Below, piece after piece: positions 14,116-23,217 of a DNA stretch of 64,000 nucleotides; position 1 is the stretch's first letter, and the number at the start of each line of letters is the position of its first letter. Made by a program: the position numbers and the translations under genes. The DNA lies in NCBI GenBank assembly GCA_034669965.1, contig JAXMOK010000003.1, positions 1 through 64,000 on the forward strand. The letters run 5' to 3'. The notes beneath the pieces were generated by a model. That model was not told where the DNA came from, searched no databases, and saw nothing but the letters and a program-made list of their open reading frames with translations. The DNA is from HXMU1420-13 sp034669965. GTDB lineage: Bacteria; Bacteroidota; Rhodothermia; Balneolales; Balneolaceae.

Positions 14116-15201
14116 CTATTTCACCGTCCACGTCTCTTTTCCTCTTAACAACGCATCTAAATCCGCCTCTCCGTGGTTTTCTTTTGCGTGTTGAACCTGG
14201 GCATTTACGCCGTCATCGTAGGTAGGACGTTCCTCAGCGTAAAGCACCCCAAACGGACGAGGAAAACGCAACTCCCCTTCCCCATCACCGGAATTTTGTT
14301 GATCAAAGAACCTCGATAAAATGTAAGCTTTCACTTTGTCAGATTCGTCGTGTACCCAAAGATCATCTTTTGTGAAGTTGTCTCCGAGTTCTACGATTTC
14401 AGGAGTAAATCCATCTAATCGAACACCTTTATTCTTGTCTTTACCGAACACCAAAGGCTCACCTTGTTCCAGGTAAATGGCTTCCTGCGGACGAGATTTC
14501 TTATCGGTAAATAATTCGAAGGCGGCATCATTAAACACGATACAATTTTGATAAATCTCTAACATCGAGGTGCCTCGGTGTTGATGCGAGCGCAAAATCA
14601 TTTCTTTCAGATGTTTAGGATCACGATCCATTGCACGGGCAACGAAAGTTCCATCAGCGCCCATGCTTAACGACAGTGGATTGAATGGATGATCGATTGA
14701 ACCATAGGGCGTCGATTTTGTAACCGATCCGGTAGGTGATGCCGGCGAATATTGCCCTTTGGTTAGTCCATAAATTTGATTGTTAAATAACAACAGATTC
14801 ACATTCACATTCCGGCGAAGCAACTGCACAAAATGATTGGCACCGATCGACAACGAATCACCATCTCCGGTAATAATCCACACGGAAAGATCCGGTCGGG
14901 ATACTTTTAAACCGGTTGCGATAGCAGGGGCACGTCCGTGTATAGAATGCATCCCAAAAGTATCCATGTAGTACGGAAAACGAGATGAACACCCAATCCC
15001 AGAAATAAACACGATGTCTTTTTTGGCATAACCGAGTTCAGGCATAGCGTTCTGCACTTGTTTCAGGATGGTGTAATCGCCACAACCCGGGCACCAGCGC
15101 ACATCCTGATCAGAGGCAAAATCTTTGCCTTTATAGTCGGGAAGCGTGGTTAAATCCGCTTCGTGCTCTTTCACAAAATTGTCGATCAATGTTTCTACCA
15201 T
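14116..15201 (-). CDS. korB: 2-oxoacid:ferredoxin oxidoreductase, beta subunit
   Basis: 361 residues. Thiamine-diphosphate subunit of 2-oxoglutarate (or related 2-oxoacid):ferredoxin oxidoreductase. It has VRWCPGCGDYTILKQVQ near residue 35, the TPP-binding ITGDGDSLSIGANHFVQLLR with LFNNQIYGLTKGQYSP, and a C-terminal TPP_enzyme extension. Only the two CPGC-type and GIGCSS cysteines expected for the family are seen. Cotranscribed with korA upstream (9-bp gap). It oxidatively decarboxylates a 2-oxoacid to acyl-CoA with reduced ferredoxin. Confidence 0.93.
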   Translation of the reverse strand: MVETLIDNFVKEHEADLTTLPDYKGKDFASDQDVRWCPGCGDYTILKQVQNAMPELGYAKKDIVFISGIGCSSRFPYYMDTFGMHSIHGRAPAIATGLKVSRPDLSVWIITGDGDSLSIGANHFVQLLRRNVNVNLLLFNNQIYGLTKGQYSPASPTGSVTKSTPYGSIDHPFNPLSLSMGADGTFVARAMDRDPKHLKEMILRSHQHRGTSMLEIYQNCIVFNDAAFELFTDKKSRPQEAIYLEQGEPLVFGKDKNKGVRLDGFTPEIVELGDNFTKDDLWVHDESDKVKAYILSRFFDQQNSGDGEGELRFPRPFGVLYAEERPTYDDGVNAQVQHAKENHGEADLDALLRGKETWTVK

Positions 15202-15210
15202 AATAAACCT

Positions 15211-17079
15211 CTATGCTGTTGCCTGTGATGAAAGTTGTTCTTCGATTGCGGATTTTAGCTCACTAACCCCAAATGGCCGCCCTTTTACTTTGTTGATAGG
15301 AACGGCCGGAATCATAAACTCCGAGCGGATCAATCGAACGAGTTGTCCATCGTTAATTTCGGGTACAATCACTTTGTTGAAGCTCTTTAATAGCACTTCA
15401 AAATTCTTTGGGAAAGGATTGATGTAACGCAAATGAGCATGAGAAACATCATGACCTTCTTTCCGCAGTTGATAAACCACAGTGCGAATCGAACCATACG
15501 TTCCGCCCCAACCTACTACCAGTACATCACCCGAAGTGGATCCCTGATCGATATCCTGCTCGGGAATATTAAACGCCACGTTATCGCGCTTTTGCCGACG
15601 AATATTCGTCATTTTCTGATGATTATCCGGATCGTAAGAAACATTCCCCGTTCCATCTTCTTTTTCGAGCCCACCCACACGATGTTCGATGCCTTCGGTT
15701 CCTGGAATTGCCCATTTTCGAACCAACCTGTCATCCCGTAAATACGGCAAAAATTGAGAAGCATCTCCATTGGTTCGCGGTCCTTCAAACGAGATATTAA
15801 TGTCTTTCAAGTCCGAGCTTTTTGGGAAATTCCACGGTTCAGAACCATTAGCAATGTATCCATCCGACAAAAACATCACCGGAATCATGTGTTCTAAACT
15901 GATTCGTACCGCTTCAAAGGCCATATCAAAACAATCGGCGGGCGACATTGGAGCAAGCACCACTAACGGACTTTCTCCATTTCGTCCGTAAACAGCCTGC
16001 ATTAAGTCGGCTTGCTCAGTTTTGGTCGGCATACCGGTTGAAGGTCCTGCACGCTGAATATTTAACACCACCAATGGTAACTCAAGCATCACTGCTAATC
16101 CAATGGCTTCGCCTTTAAGCGCAATTCCCGGTCCCGATGAACTTGTTACTGCAATACTGCCCCCAAACGATGCGCCAATTGCCGACGAAACCGCTGCAAT
16201 TTCATCCTCTGCCTGAAAGGTGGTAACGCCGAATTTCTTGTGAGCTGCCAAGCCGTGTAAAACATCCGAGGCAGGTGTGATTGGATAACTACCAAAGAAT
16301 AGTGGCATGTTTGATTTTCTCGCTGCTGCCACCAAACCCAAAACCAGCGCTTCGTTACCGGTAATATTTCGATACTCACCGGGCCTTAATTCTGCTTGCT
16401 TTACGGTAACCCGAGAATTGAAAAGCTCGACTGTTTCCCCATAAAAATAGCCGGCTTTTAACACTTTAATATTAGCGTCGGCAATTTCAGGGTTCTTCTT
16501 CCCAAATTTTTGATTCAAGAAATCGGTCGTTGAATCGAGTGGGCGGTTATACATCCAATACAACAAGCCAAGTACAAACATATTCTTGGTTCGTTCTATG
16601 TCTTTATTACCTAAATCAGATTCCGATAAAGCTTCCTTCACCAACTTTGTCACATCAATTTGAATGAGTTCATACTCATCCAGCGATCCGTCTTCGAGGG
16701 GATTCACTCCCACCGGATACTTAGCAAGACCCAGATTCTTCTTATCAAAACCTGCTGTATTTGCGATGATGGTTCCCCCTTTTTTTAACAAAGAAAGATT
16801 GGCCTTTAAGGCGGCGGAATTCATTACCACTAAGGCATCGCATTCATCGCCGGGAGTTAAAATTTCGCGACTCCCAAACTGTAGCTGAAACGACGAAACC
16901 CCGGGAACGGTGCCTTGAGGCGCGCGTATTTCGGCAGGAAATTCAGGGAGGGTTCGCAGATCATTGCCCAGAAGAGCGGTGGTATTGGTGAAGAGTGATC
17001 CTGTTAGCTGCATGCCATCGCCGGAGTCACCTGCAAAACGTATGGTGACATCCTCACGAATCTGATCGTTAGTACTCAT
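15211..17079 (-). CDS. korA: 2-oxoacid:ferredoxin oxidoreductase, fused gamma-alpha subunit
   Basis: About 622 residues from ATG 17079 (MSTNDQIREDVTIRFAGDSG); the longer frame to 17256 has an atypical leader. The gamma (catalytic) domain is about 10-200 (DGMQLTGSLF, EFPAEIRAPQGTVPGVSSFQ), followed by the alpha pyrimidine-binding domain (GSYPITPASDVLHGLAAHKK, FQAEDEIAAVSSAIGASFGG, TSSSGPGIALKGEAIG, QRAGPSTGMPTKTEQADL) and the C-terminal TKF-type domain. Gamma-alpha fusion is standard in aerobic Bacteroidota and archaea. First gene of the korAB operon. Confidence 0.94.
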   Translation of the reverse strand: MSTNDQIREDVTIRFAGDSGDGMQLTGSLFTNTTALLGNDLRTLPEFPAEIRAPQGTVPGVSSFQLQFGSREILTPGDECDALVVMNSAALKANLSLLKKGGTIIANTAGFDKKNLGLAKYPVGVNPLEDGSLDEYELIQIDVTKLVKEALSESDLGNKDIERTKNMFVLGLLYWMYNRPLDSTTDFLNQKFGKKNPEIADANIKVLKAGYFYGETVELFNSRVTVKQAELRPGEYRNITGNEALVLGLVAAARKSNMPLFFGSYPITPASDVLHGLAAHKKFGVTTFQAEDEIAAVSSAIGASFGGSIAVTSSSGPGIALKGEAIGLAVMLELPLVVLNIQRAGPSTGMPTKTEQADLMQAVYGRNGESPLVVLAPMSPADCFDMAFEAVRISLEHMIPVMFLSDGYIANGSEPWNFPKSSDLKDINISFEGPRTNGDASQFLPYLRDDRLVRKWAIPGTEGIEHRVGGLEKEDGTGNVSYDPDNHQKMTNIRRQKRDNVAFNIPEQDIDQGSTSGDVLVVGWGGTYGSIRTVVYQLRKEGHDVSHAHLRYINPFPKNFEVLLKSFNKVIVPEINDGQLVRLIRSEFMIPAVPINKVKGRPFGVSELKSAIEEQLSSQATA

Positions 17080-17279
17080 ATCTGTAGATGAGGTGAGAAT
17101 TGTAATCTTGGGTCCAAATTTGTTTGTTTTTAAGATCAAATGAAAGGTTAAACTTTCCTTTTTTAAGATTGTCGATTTCGAAGCTAATCGATCACTTTTC
17201 AAATAAATAATATCAGGTCTAGACACAAATTGGCCACAAAGAGCATTATATTCCACGCTTAAATTCTTGATCGTTCAAT

Positions 17280-19298
17280 ATGTTTTTTGCTGTTTCACTC
17301 CCTTTTTTAAATGAATTGGTTGCACTGTTTTTAGTGAGTGTGATCATTGCGTATCTGAGTTACCGCATTAAATTAGTGCCCATTGCCGGGTTTCTCATCG
17401 CCGGGGTGATCATTGGGCCGAATGCACTTGGTTTAGTTCAGGATCAGGAATTGGTAGACATGCTCGCTGAAATTGGGATTATCCTACTTCTTTTCTCGAT
17501 TGGCATTGAATTCAGTCTCGAAAAGTTATCCCGCATAAAAAATGCCATCATTATTGGCGGTGGATTGCAGGTGCTGCTGAGCGTATTTGCCGTAACGGGC
17601 ATTCTCGTCTACCTAGGTGTTGATGTTAAAGTAGCAGCTTACACAGGCTGTTTGGTCGCGTTGAGTTCAACGGCCATCATTCTTGGTTTGATGAGCGAAC
17701 AGCGCAAAACCGATACCCCGATCGGTAGGCTCTCCCTTGCCGTGCTGATCTTTCAGGATTTAGCCATTATTGCCATGGTGCTGCTTATCCCTGTTTTTTC
17801 CGGCGAGGGCGATTCATTGATGGATGTTCTCTTAGTAATAGGGAAAGCCATTATCCTAATCGTTATTGTACTGATTTTGGCACGAAAAGTGGTTCCTTGG
17901 ATTCTCGAAAAAGTAGCTCATACACGTCGGCAGGAACTATTTTTATTAACCGTTGTAGCCATCTGTTTTGGAATTGCTGCGTTGACAAATCTAGCCAATG
18001 TGAGTCTTGCTCTCGGCGCATTTCTAGCGGGATTAGTAGTAAGCGAAAGCCATTACAGTGATCACGCATTAAGCGAAATCCTCCCACTTAAAACGATCTT
18101 CAACGCGGTATTCTTTGTGTCTGTGGGGATGTTGCTTGATGTCCAATTTATCTTGCAATATCCATTACTTATGCTTGGCGCTGCGGTAGCTGTTTTGGTG
18201 TTAAAATTCGTACTTGCTACCTCAAGTTTATTGGTTTTGGGTTACCCTATTCGAATTTCTGCTGCAACGGGATTGGTTTTAGCACAAATCGGGGAATTCT
18301 CTTTCGTTTTGGAACGTGCCGGTCGCACTGCCGGACTCACTCCCGGTGGTTTTGGCGAAATCGGATCCCAGATCTTTATCGCTGTTTCTGTGTTGCTCAT
18401 GTTGCTCACGCCGGGCTTTTTGAAAATGAGTACTTCGATTGGAGAATTGTTAGCTAAAACACCACTCAAACACATAGGGAAAAAACCCAAAGACGATCCC
18501 AATGCCACTAAAGCAGAACTCGAAGATCACGTTATTCTAATTGGATACGGTCCTGCCGGTAGAAATCTTGCTCGCGTATTTAAAGAAACGGGCATCCCTT
18601 TTATCGTGATTGAGATGAATCCAAAATCGGTGGAAGAAATGCGAAATGACGGCATAAACGCGGTGTATGGCGATGCCACCCGCACTCCGATTCTTGAACA
18701 TGCCAATGTGTACAGCGCTAAATTGTGTGTGATTGCCATCAACGAGCCGGCGGCCTCTCCCACAATTATCAAGCTTGCTAAATATCTCAATCCAACCATT
18801 CAGGTGATAGTCCGCACTCGATATTTAGCCGAGGCCAGCTCCCTCGAAGAAGTAGGCGCCGACAAAGTGGTTCCGGAAGAAATGGAAACAACTGTTCGGT
18901 TATTCTCGAGCGTACTTAGTGCATACCTGATCCCCGATGAGGAAATCCAGCAGCACATCGAAGAACTTCGTAAAGAAGATTATCAAATTATGCGGGGTAG
19001 CATTCGTGAAGCTCACTTAATGGTGCTTCAAGGGCTGGATGAGGAAGGATTACACACTCGAGCTGTAGCCGTTCGTCCACATTCTTTTGCGGATGGAAAA
19101 AGCTTGCAAGAACTTAAACTTCGCAATCAGTTCGAGATTACTATTCTCACCGTCAACCGAAATGGAAAAAACATTGGTAACCCGGCCGGTGATTTCATTT
19201 TGCAACCCGGCGATCGACTCATAATGGTGGGCTTAGCTACCAAATTCGCAGAAGCAGCACAGGTTTTTAGAGATGAGCGTCCTCCGGAAGAATTGTAA
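17280..19298 (+). CDS. CPA2-family monovalent cation:proton antiporter with RCK domain (KefB/KefC-like)
   Basis: 672 residues. About 12 membrane segments in residues 1-395 (Na_H_Exchanger fold; GFLIAGVIIGPNALGL, FSIGIEFSLEKL, LSSTAIILGLMSEQ, FQDLAIIAMVLLIP and ANVSLALGAFLAGLVVSES). A cytoplasmic TrkA-N/RCK domain (about 415-530) has the nucleotide-binding VILIGYGPAGRNLARVFKET, followed by RCK_C (about 560-660). The QD motif of the CPA2 group is present. Divergently oriented from korA; likely K+ or Na+ efflux. Confidence 0.92.
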   Translation: MFFAVSLPFLNELVALFLVSVIIAYLSYRIKLVPIAGFLIAGVIIGPNALGLVQDQELVDMLAEIGIILLLFSIGIEFSLEKLSRIKNAIIIGGGLQVLLSVFAVTGILVYLGVDVKVAAYTGCLVALSSTAIILGLMSEQRKTDTPIGRLSLAVLIFQDLAIIAMVLLIPVFSGEGDSLMDVLLVIGKAIILIVIVLILARKVVPWILEKVAHTRRQELFLLTVVAICFGIAALTNLANVSLALGAFLAGLVVSESHYSDHALSEILPLKTIFNAVFFVSVGMLLDVQFILQYPLLMLGAAVAVLVLKFVLATSSLLVLGYPIRISAATGLVLAQIGEFSFVLERAGRTAGLTPGGFGEIGSQIFIAVSVLLMLLTPGFLKMSTSIGELLAKTPLKHIGKKPKDDPNATKAELEDHVILIGYGPAGRNLARVFKETGIPFIVIEMNPKSVEEMRNDGINAVYGDATRTPILEHANVYSAKLCVIAINEPAASPTIIKLAKYLNPTIQVIVRTRYLAEASSLEEVGADKVVPEEMETTVRLFSSVLSAYLIPDEEIQQHIEELRKEDYQIMRGSIREAHLMVLQGLDEEGLHTRAVAVRPHSFADGKSLQELKLRNQFEITILTVNRNGKNIGNPAGDFILQPGDRLIMVGLATKFAEAAQVFRDERPPEEL

Positions 19299-19447
19299 TA
19301 ATTAGGAATTAGGAATTAGGAATATTGAAATTAGGAATAATTTCTTGGGTCGAGTTAATCCTAAAGTGTTTGGAGATTGTTGCTATAAGATATTCCTAAT
19401 TAGCCTATTCCTAATTCTTAATTAAAAATCTCCTTATCTTCGAGGCT
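19299..19447. repeat. Simple repeats between antiporter gene and mtaB
   Basis: AATTAGG and CTAATTC units recur on both sides of this 149-bp gap and could form a long hairpin (forward AATTAGGAATTAGGAAT at the left, complementary CTAATTCCTAATTC-type at the right). No gene was seen. Confidence 0.55.
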
Positions 19448-20782
19448 ATGAAAAGAGTCGCCTTCGAAACCCTGGGCTGTAAACTCAATTTTTCTGAAAC
19501 CTCATCGATGAGGCGCGATTTCGAAAACGATGGATACGAACTCGCCGAGTTTACCGACCCTGCCGATATTTATGTAATTAACACCTGTTCCGTGACGATG
19601 GATGCCAACAGCGCGTGCCGCAAAACGGTACGTCAGGCACTTCGCCGTAACCCGGAAGCATTTGTAGCAGTAGTAGGATGCTACGCCCAGCTCGAACCTG
19701 AAGAAATCGCAGAAATCGAAGGCGTAGATGTGGTGTTAGGCGCAAAGGATAAATTCCATTTGCTGGACTTATTCGACGATTTTGTTAAACAAGAAAAAAC
19801 CATCATTCACAATTCTGATGTGAACGAAGCCGTTGATTTCCACAATGCGTTTTCGTCGGATGATCGAACTCGTGCCTTCCTTAAAGTGCAGGATGGCTGC
19901 AATTATAAATGCTCGTTTTGCACCATCCCACTTGCCCGTGGCAAAAGTAGAAGTCCGAAAATTGCTACGGTTGTTCGCAATGCTCAAACTTTGGTGGATG
20001 AAGGCTTCAAAGAAATCATCATCACCGGCGTTAATTCCGGCGATTTTGGATACGGAACCGACGAAAACTTTTTTCAACTGTTAAAAGCGCTAGACGAAGT
20101 AGATGGCATCGAGCGACTTCGGGTTTCCTCTATCGAACCAAACTTGCTTACTGATGAGGTTATTAGATTGGCAGCACAATCAGATAAACTTCAGCCTCAC
20201 TTCCATATCCCGCTACAAAGTGGATCGGATGAAATGCTGAAAACAATGCGTCGCCGTTACCGCACCGATTTGTATCGAGCAAGAGTGGAACTTATCCGTG
20301 AACTTATGCCGGATGCTTGCATAGGCGTGGATGTGATTACCGGTCACCCGGGCGAAACCGAAGAGTTATTCCAGGAGACTTTCGATTTTATTGATTCGCT
20401 GGATGTTTCGTATCTACACGTGTTCACTTATTCAGAACGTCCAAATACACATGCCTTAACGCTGGAACCTGTGATTCCAAAGCAGGAACGTAAATCGCGA
20501 ACGCATCGCCTGAGAAGATTATCCGCCAAAAAGCGTTTCGATTTTGATACTCGTTTTGAAGGAGAAATCAGACCTGTACTATTCGAAGAGGAAAATAAAA
20601 ATGGGTTTATGTTCGGCTGGACCAATAACTATGTGCGAGTAGCTATACCCTATTCTCCCCGACTTGCAAATACCATTCAACCCGTTGAAATCGGAAGTTA
20701 TTCTAAGGAAGGTTTTCATTTTGGCAAACTCGACGATAACCTGATTGAAGAAGAACAAACCATTCAGGAGATTCTTGGTTGA
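19448..20782 (+). CDS. mtaB: tRNA t6A37 methylthiotransferase MtaB
   Basis: 444 residues. Radical-SAM methylthiotransferase that makes ms2t6A37 in tRNA. UPF0004 domain cysteines are at LGCKLN, NTCSVT and VGCYAQ; the radical-SAM cluster is QDGCNYKCSFCTIPLARGKS. Downstream FHIPLQSGSDEMLKTMRRRY and the C-terminal TRAM-like region are present. The ETLGCKLNFSET start and length match MtaB better than MiaB or RimO. The stop overlaps the next start (TGATG). Confidence 0.95.
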   Translation: MKRVAFETLGCKLNFSETSSMRRDFENDGYELAEFTDPADIYVINTCSVTMDANSACRKTVRQALRRNPEAFVAVVGCYAQLEPEEIAEIEGVDVVLGAKDKFHLLDLFDDFVKQEKTIIHNSDVNEAVDFHNAFSSDDRTRAFLKVQDGCNYKCSFCTIPLARGKSRSPKIATVVRNAQTLVDEGFKEIIITGVNSGDFGYGTDENFFQLLKALDEVDGIERLRVSSIEPNLLTDEVIRLAAQSDKLQPHFHIPLQSGSDEMLKTMRRRYRTDLYRARVELIRELMPDACIGVDVITGHPGETEELFQETFDFIDSLDVSYLHVFTYSERPNTHALTLEPVIPKQERKSRTHRLRRLSAKKRFDFDTRFEGEIRPVLFEEENKNGFMFGWTNNYVRVAIPYSPRLANTIQPVEIGSYSKEGFHFGKLDDNLIEEEQTIQEILG

Positions 20783-21582
20783 TGGCGGATGATAACGGTC
20801 AATTTATTTTCGAAAAAGTAGCTCGATTGCTAAAACAACAGCAAGAAATGTATGGCGATTTTGAAGTTTTAAAGAAGGGGCAAAGGGACAAAGGCACTGA
20901 TGGACAAAGGGACATAGATCAAAATAGCAAAGTTACAGAGGTGCAAAGTGAAGTTTCCGAGCCGAATCAGGAGTTTCGGGTAGAAAAAAAATTGACTCTG
21001 CAAGAGCAACTTGATGCATGTTCAAATCTGGATGAACTAAAAAGGCTCTGTGAGCGGTCTGAAGTGTTGAAAACTGATCTTGATAACACCAATTTGGTGT
21101 TTGGTGTTGGAAATCCCAATGCGGATTTGATGATCATAGGCGAAGCCCCCGGCGAAAATGAAGACAAACTAGGTGAGCCTTTTGTTGGAGCTGCAGGTCA
21201 ACTTCTTGATAAAATAATGTTAGCGATCAACTTCAACAGAAATGATTTCTATATCGCCAATATTTTAAAGCATCGCCCACCAAATAACCGTGATCCTAAG
21301 CCCGAGGAAAGAGAACGAAGTCTCCCTTTCTTGTTGAAACAGATAGAGTTAGTGAATCCAAAGCTAATTCTATGCGTGGGTAAAGTATCAGGCACCACTC
21401 TGATAGGTAAAGACTCTACTTTGAAAGAGATGCGCCAAAAATTTCACAAATTCGGTAATCGAGAATTGATGGTCACCTATCACCCGGCTGCATTGCTTCG
21501 AAATCAACAATGGAAACGTCCAACCTGGGAAGACGTTCAGCTCCTTCGTTCTCGCTATGATGAACTCGGAGGCACTCCATAA
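20782..21582 (+). CDS. Family-4-like uracil-DNA glycosylase, Fe-S ligands missing
   Basis: About 266 residues from ATG 20782. The glycosylase fold is clear: IIGEAPGENEDKLGEPFVGA (motif A with the catalytic-loop Glu/Asn region) and the C-terminal VTYHPAALLRNQQWKRPTWE (motif B His loop). In family 4 enzymes the four cluster cysteines include KCRPPGNRDP and a Cys shortly after; here these read KHRPPNNRDP and ERSLPFL, and the N-terminal CxxC is absent. The N-terminal 60 residues are charged and low complexity, partly from an AAAGGGACA-type repeat. Activity is likely but untested. Confidence 0.82.
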   Translation: MADDNGQFIFEKVARLLKQQQEMYGDFEVLKKGQRDKGTDGQRDIDQNSKVTEVQSEVSEPNQEFRVEKKLTLQEQLDACSNLDELKRLCERSEVLKTDLDNTNLVFGVGNPNADLMIIGEAPGENEDKLGEPFVGAAGQLLDKIMLAINFNRNDFYIANILKHRPPNNRDPKPEERERSLPFLLKQIELVNPKLILCVGKVSGTTLIGKDSTLKEMRQKFHKFGNRELMVTYHPAALLRNQQWKRPTWEDVQLLRSRYDELGGTP

Positions 21583-21678
21583 TGTGGATAACTTGTGTAT
21601 AGCTTGTTGAAAAGAACCTGAAATGGGCTTCGAATAATTAAGTAATTTCCCCTGTTAAAACGATAAGACGTACTCAAA

Positions 21679-23217
21679 TTGGCGAAAAAAAACGGTTCAG
21701 GTTACAAAAACGATTCCTACATAAAGAACAATGCTGTTCTGGAGCAAGAAGGCAGAGTTCCACCCCAAGCAGTAGAGGTTGAGGAAGCCGTTCTAGGGGC
21801 AATGCTCATTGAACATGGCGCGGCAACAATAGCACTACAAATGCTAAGTCCGGACGATTTTTATAAGCCGGCCAATCGCCATATCTACGAGACCCTTTCC
21901 AATTTATACGAGCGCGACAATCCACTCGATTTGCTCACCGTTGAAAATGAATTACGAGATAATGGTTTACTCGATGCTAGTGGCGGCCCCTCGTATTTAT
22001 CAGATTTAACACGTTCGGTTAGCTCTGCAGCGAACATCGATTATCATGCGCAAATCATCATCGAAAAAGCGCTGAAGCGAAGGCTTATTCTGAACTGTAC
22101 GGAAGTAATTAAAGAATCATACGATTCTACCTCCGATGCCTTTGATGTACTGGATGAAGCCGAACAAAAGATTTTCGATCTGGCAAATCAAAAAAGTCGA
22201 TCAAGCGCTCAACCTGTTGCCGATATTTTGAAAGATACCCTCGCCTATCTCGAAGATATGCGAGGCAAGAAATATGGGATTACCGGGGTTCCAACCGGTC
22301 TTGCTGTAGATCAGATGACGGCAGGCTGGCAAAAAGGCGATTTGATCATCATCGCAGCACGACCTTCGATGGGAAAGACTGCATTTGTACTTACCGCTGC
22401 TCGAAATGCGGCTATGCATCCCGATGACACTCTGCGTACACCCGTTGCCATTTTCTCTTTGGAGATGTCGAACCAATCGTTGGTACAACGTTTGTTGACC
22501 ATGGAAGCGCGGGTACGTGCCGATGAAGCTCGTAAAGGAACACTAAACGACGAAAGTTTCAAAGATTTGATTGAAGCCGCCGGACGCCTATTCTCTACTA
22601 GTATTTTTATCGATGATACCCCCGCCATCACTTTGATGGAATTGAGAACTAAATGCCGTCGCTTAAAAAGTGAACATGACATCGGGCTGATCGTCGTCGA
22701 TTATTTGCAGTTGATGCAAGGCTCATCTAAAGATTCGGGATCACGTGAGCAGGAAATCGCCTCTATTTCGCGTGGATTAAAACAGCTCGCCAAAGAATTA
22801 GATGTTCCTGTGATTGCACTTTCACAGCTAAGTCGTGCAGTGGAACAACGTGGTGGTGATAAACGTCCACAATTAAGTGATTTACGTGAATCGGGTTCTA
22901 TTGAGCAGGATGCGGATATTGTTTGTTTCTTGTATCGACCTGAATACTATGGGATAACAACCACTGCCGAAGGTCAATCAACCGCAGGATTAGCCGAGTT
23001 GATCATCGGTAAACAGCGTAACGGTCCGGTTGGTAGCAAAATGCTTTATTTTGTGAAAGATTACGCTCGATTCGAAAATCTAACCTCAGCCGAGGGTGCG
23101 GGTGGCATGGGCTTACCTCCTGCTTCAAACGACTTGCTCGAAGCGAATGTTGGCTCAGGAAACGACGGACCTGTGATGCCACATAATCCAGCCCCTGATG
23201 AAGACGCTCCTTTTTAA
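21679..23217 (+). CDS. dnaB: Replicative DNA helicase DnaB
   Basis: 512 residues from TTG 21679; no in-frame ATG is close enough to preserve the DnaB N-terminal domain (VPPQAVEVEEAVLGAMLIEH). The RecA-like ATPase has Walker A AARPSMGKTAF and Walker B LIVVDYLQLMQG, followed by REQEIASISRGLKQLAKELD, LSQLSRAVEQRGGDKRPQLS and the arginine-finger/KQRNGPVG region. It is the hexameric helicase of the replisome. The Gly/Pro/Asp-rich C-terminal tail (last 35 residues) is typical of this phylum. Confidence 0.96.
   Translation: MAKKNGSGYKNDSYIKNNAVLEQEGRVPPQAVEVEEAVLGAMLIEHGAATIALQMLSPDDFYKPANRHIYETLSNLYERDNPLDLLTVENELRDNGLLDASGGPSYLSDLTRSVSSAANIDYHAQIIIEKALKRRLILNCTEVIKESYDSTSDAFDVLDEAEQKIFDLANQKSRSSAQPVADILKDTLAYLEDMRGKKYGITGVPTGLAVDQMTAGWQKGDLIIIAARPSMGKTAFVLTAARNAAMHPDDTLRTPVAIFSLEMSNQSLVQRLLTMEARVRADEARKGTLNDESFKDLIEAAGRLFSTSIFIDDTPAITLMELRTKCRRLKSEHDIGLIVVDYLQLMQGSSKDSGSREQEIASISRGLKQLAKELDVPVIALSQLSRAVEQRGGDKRPQLSDLRESGSIEQDADIVCFLYRPEYYGITTTAEGQSTAGLAELIIGKQRNGPVGSKMLYFVKDYARFENLTSAEGAGGMGLPPASNDLLEANVGSGNDGPVMPHNPAPDEDAPF

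Noticed and set aside
17080..17256. N-terminal extension of the korA frame
   Set aside because: The conserved gamma domain starts just after ATG 17079; the extension is unlike the family.
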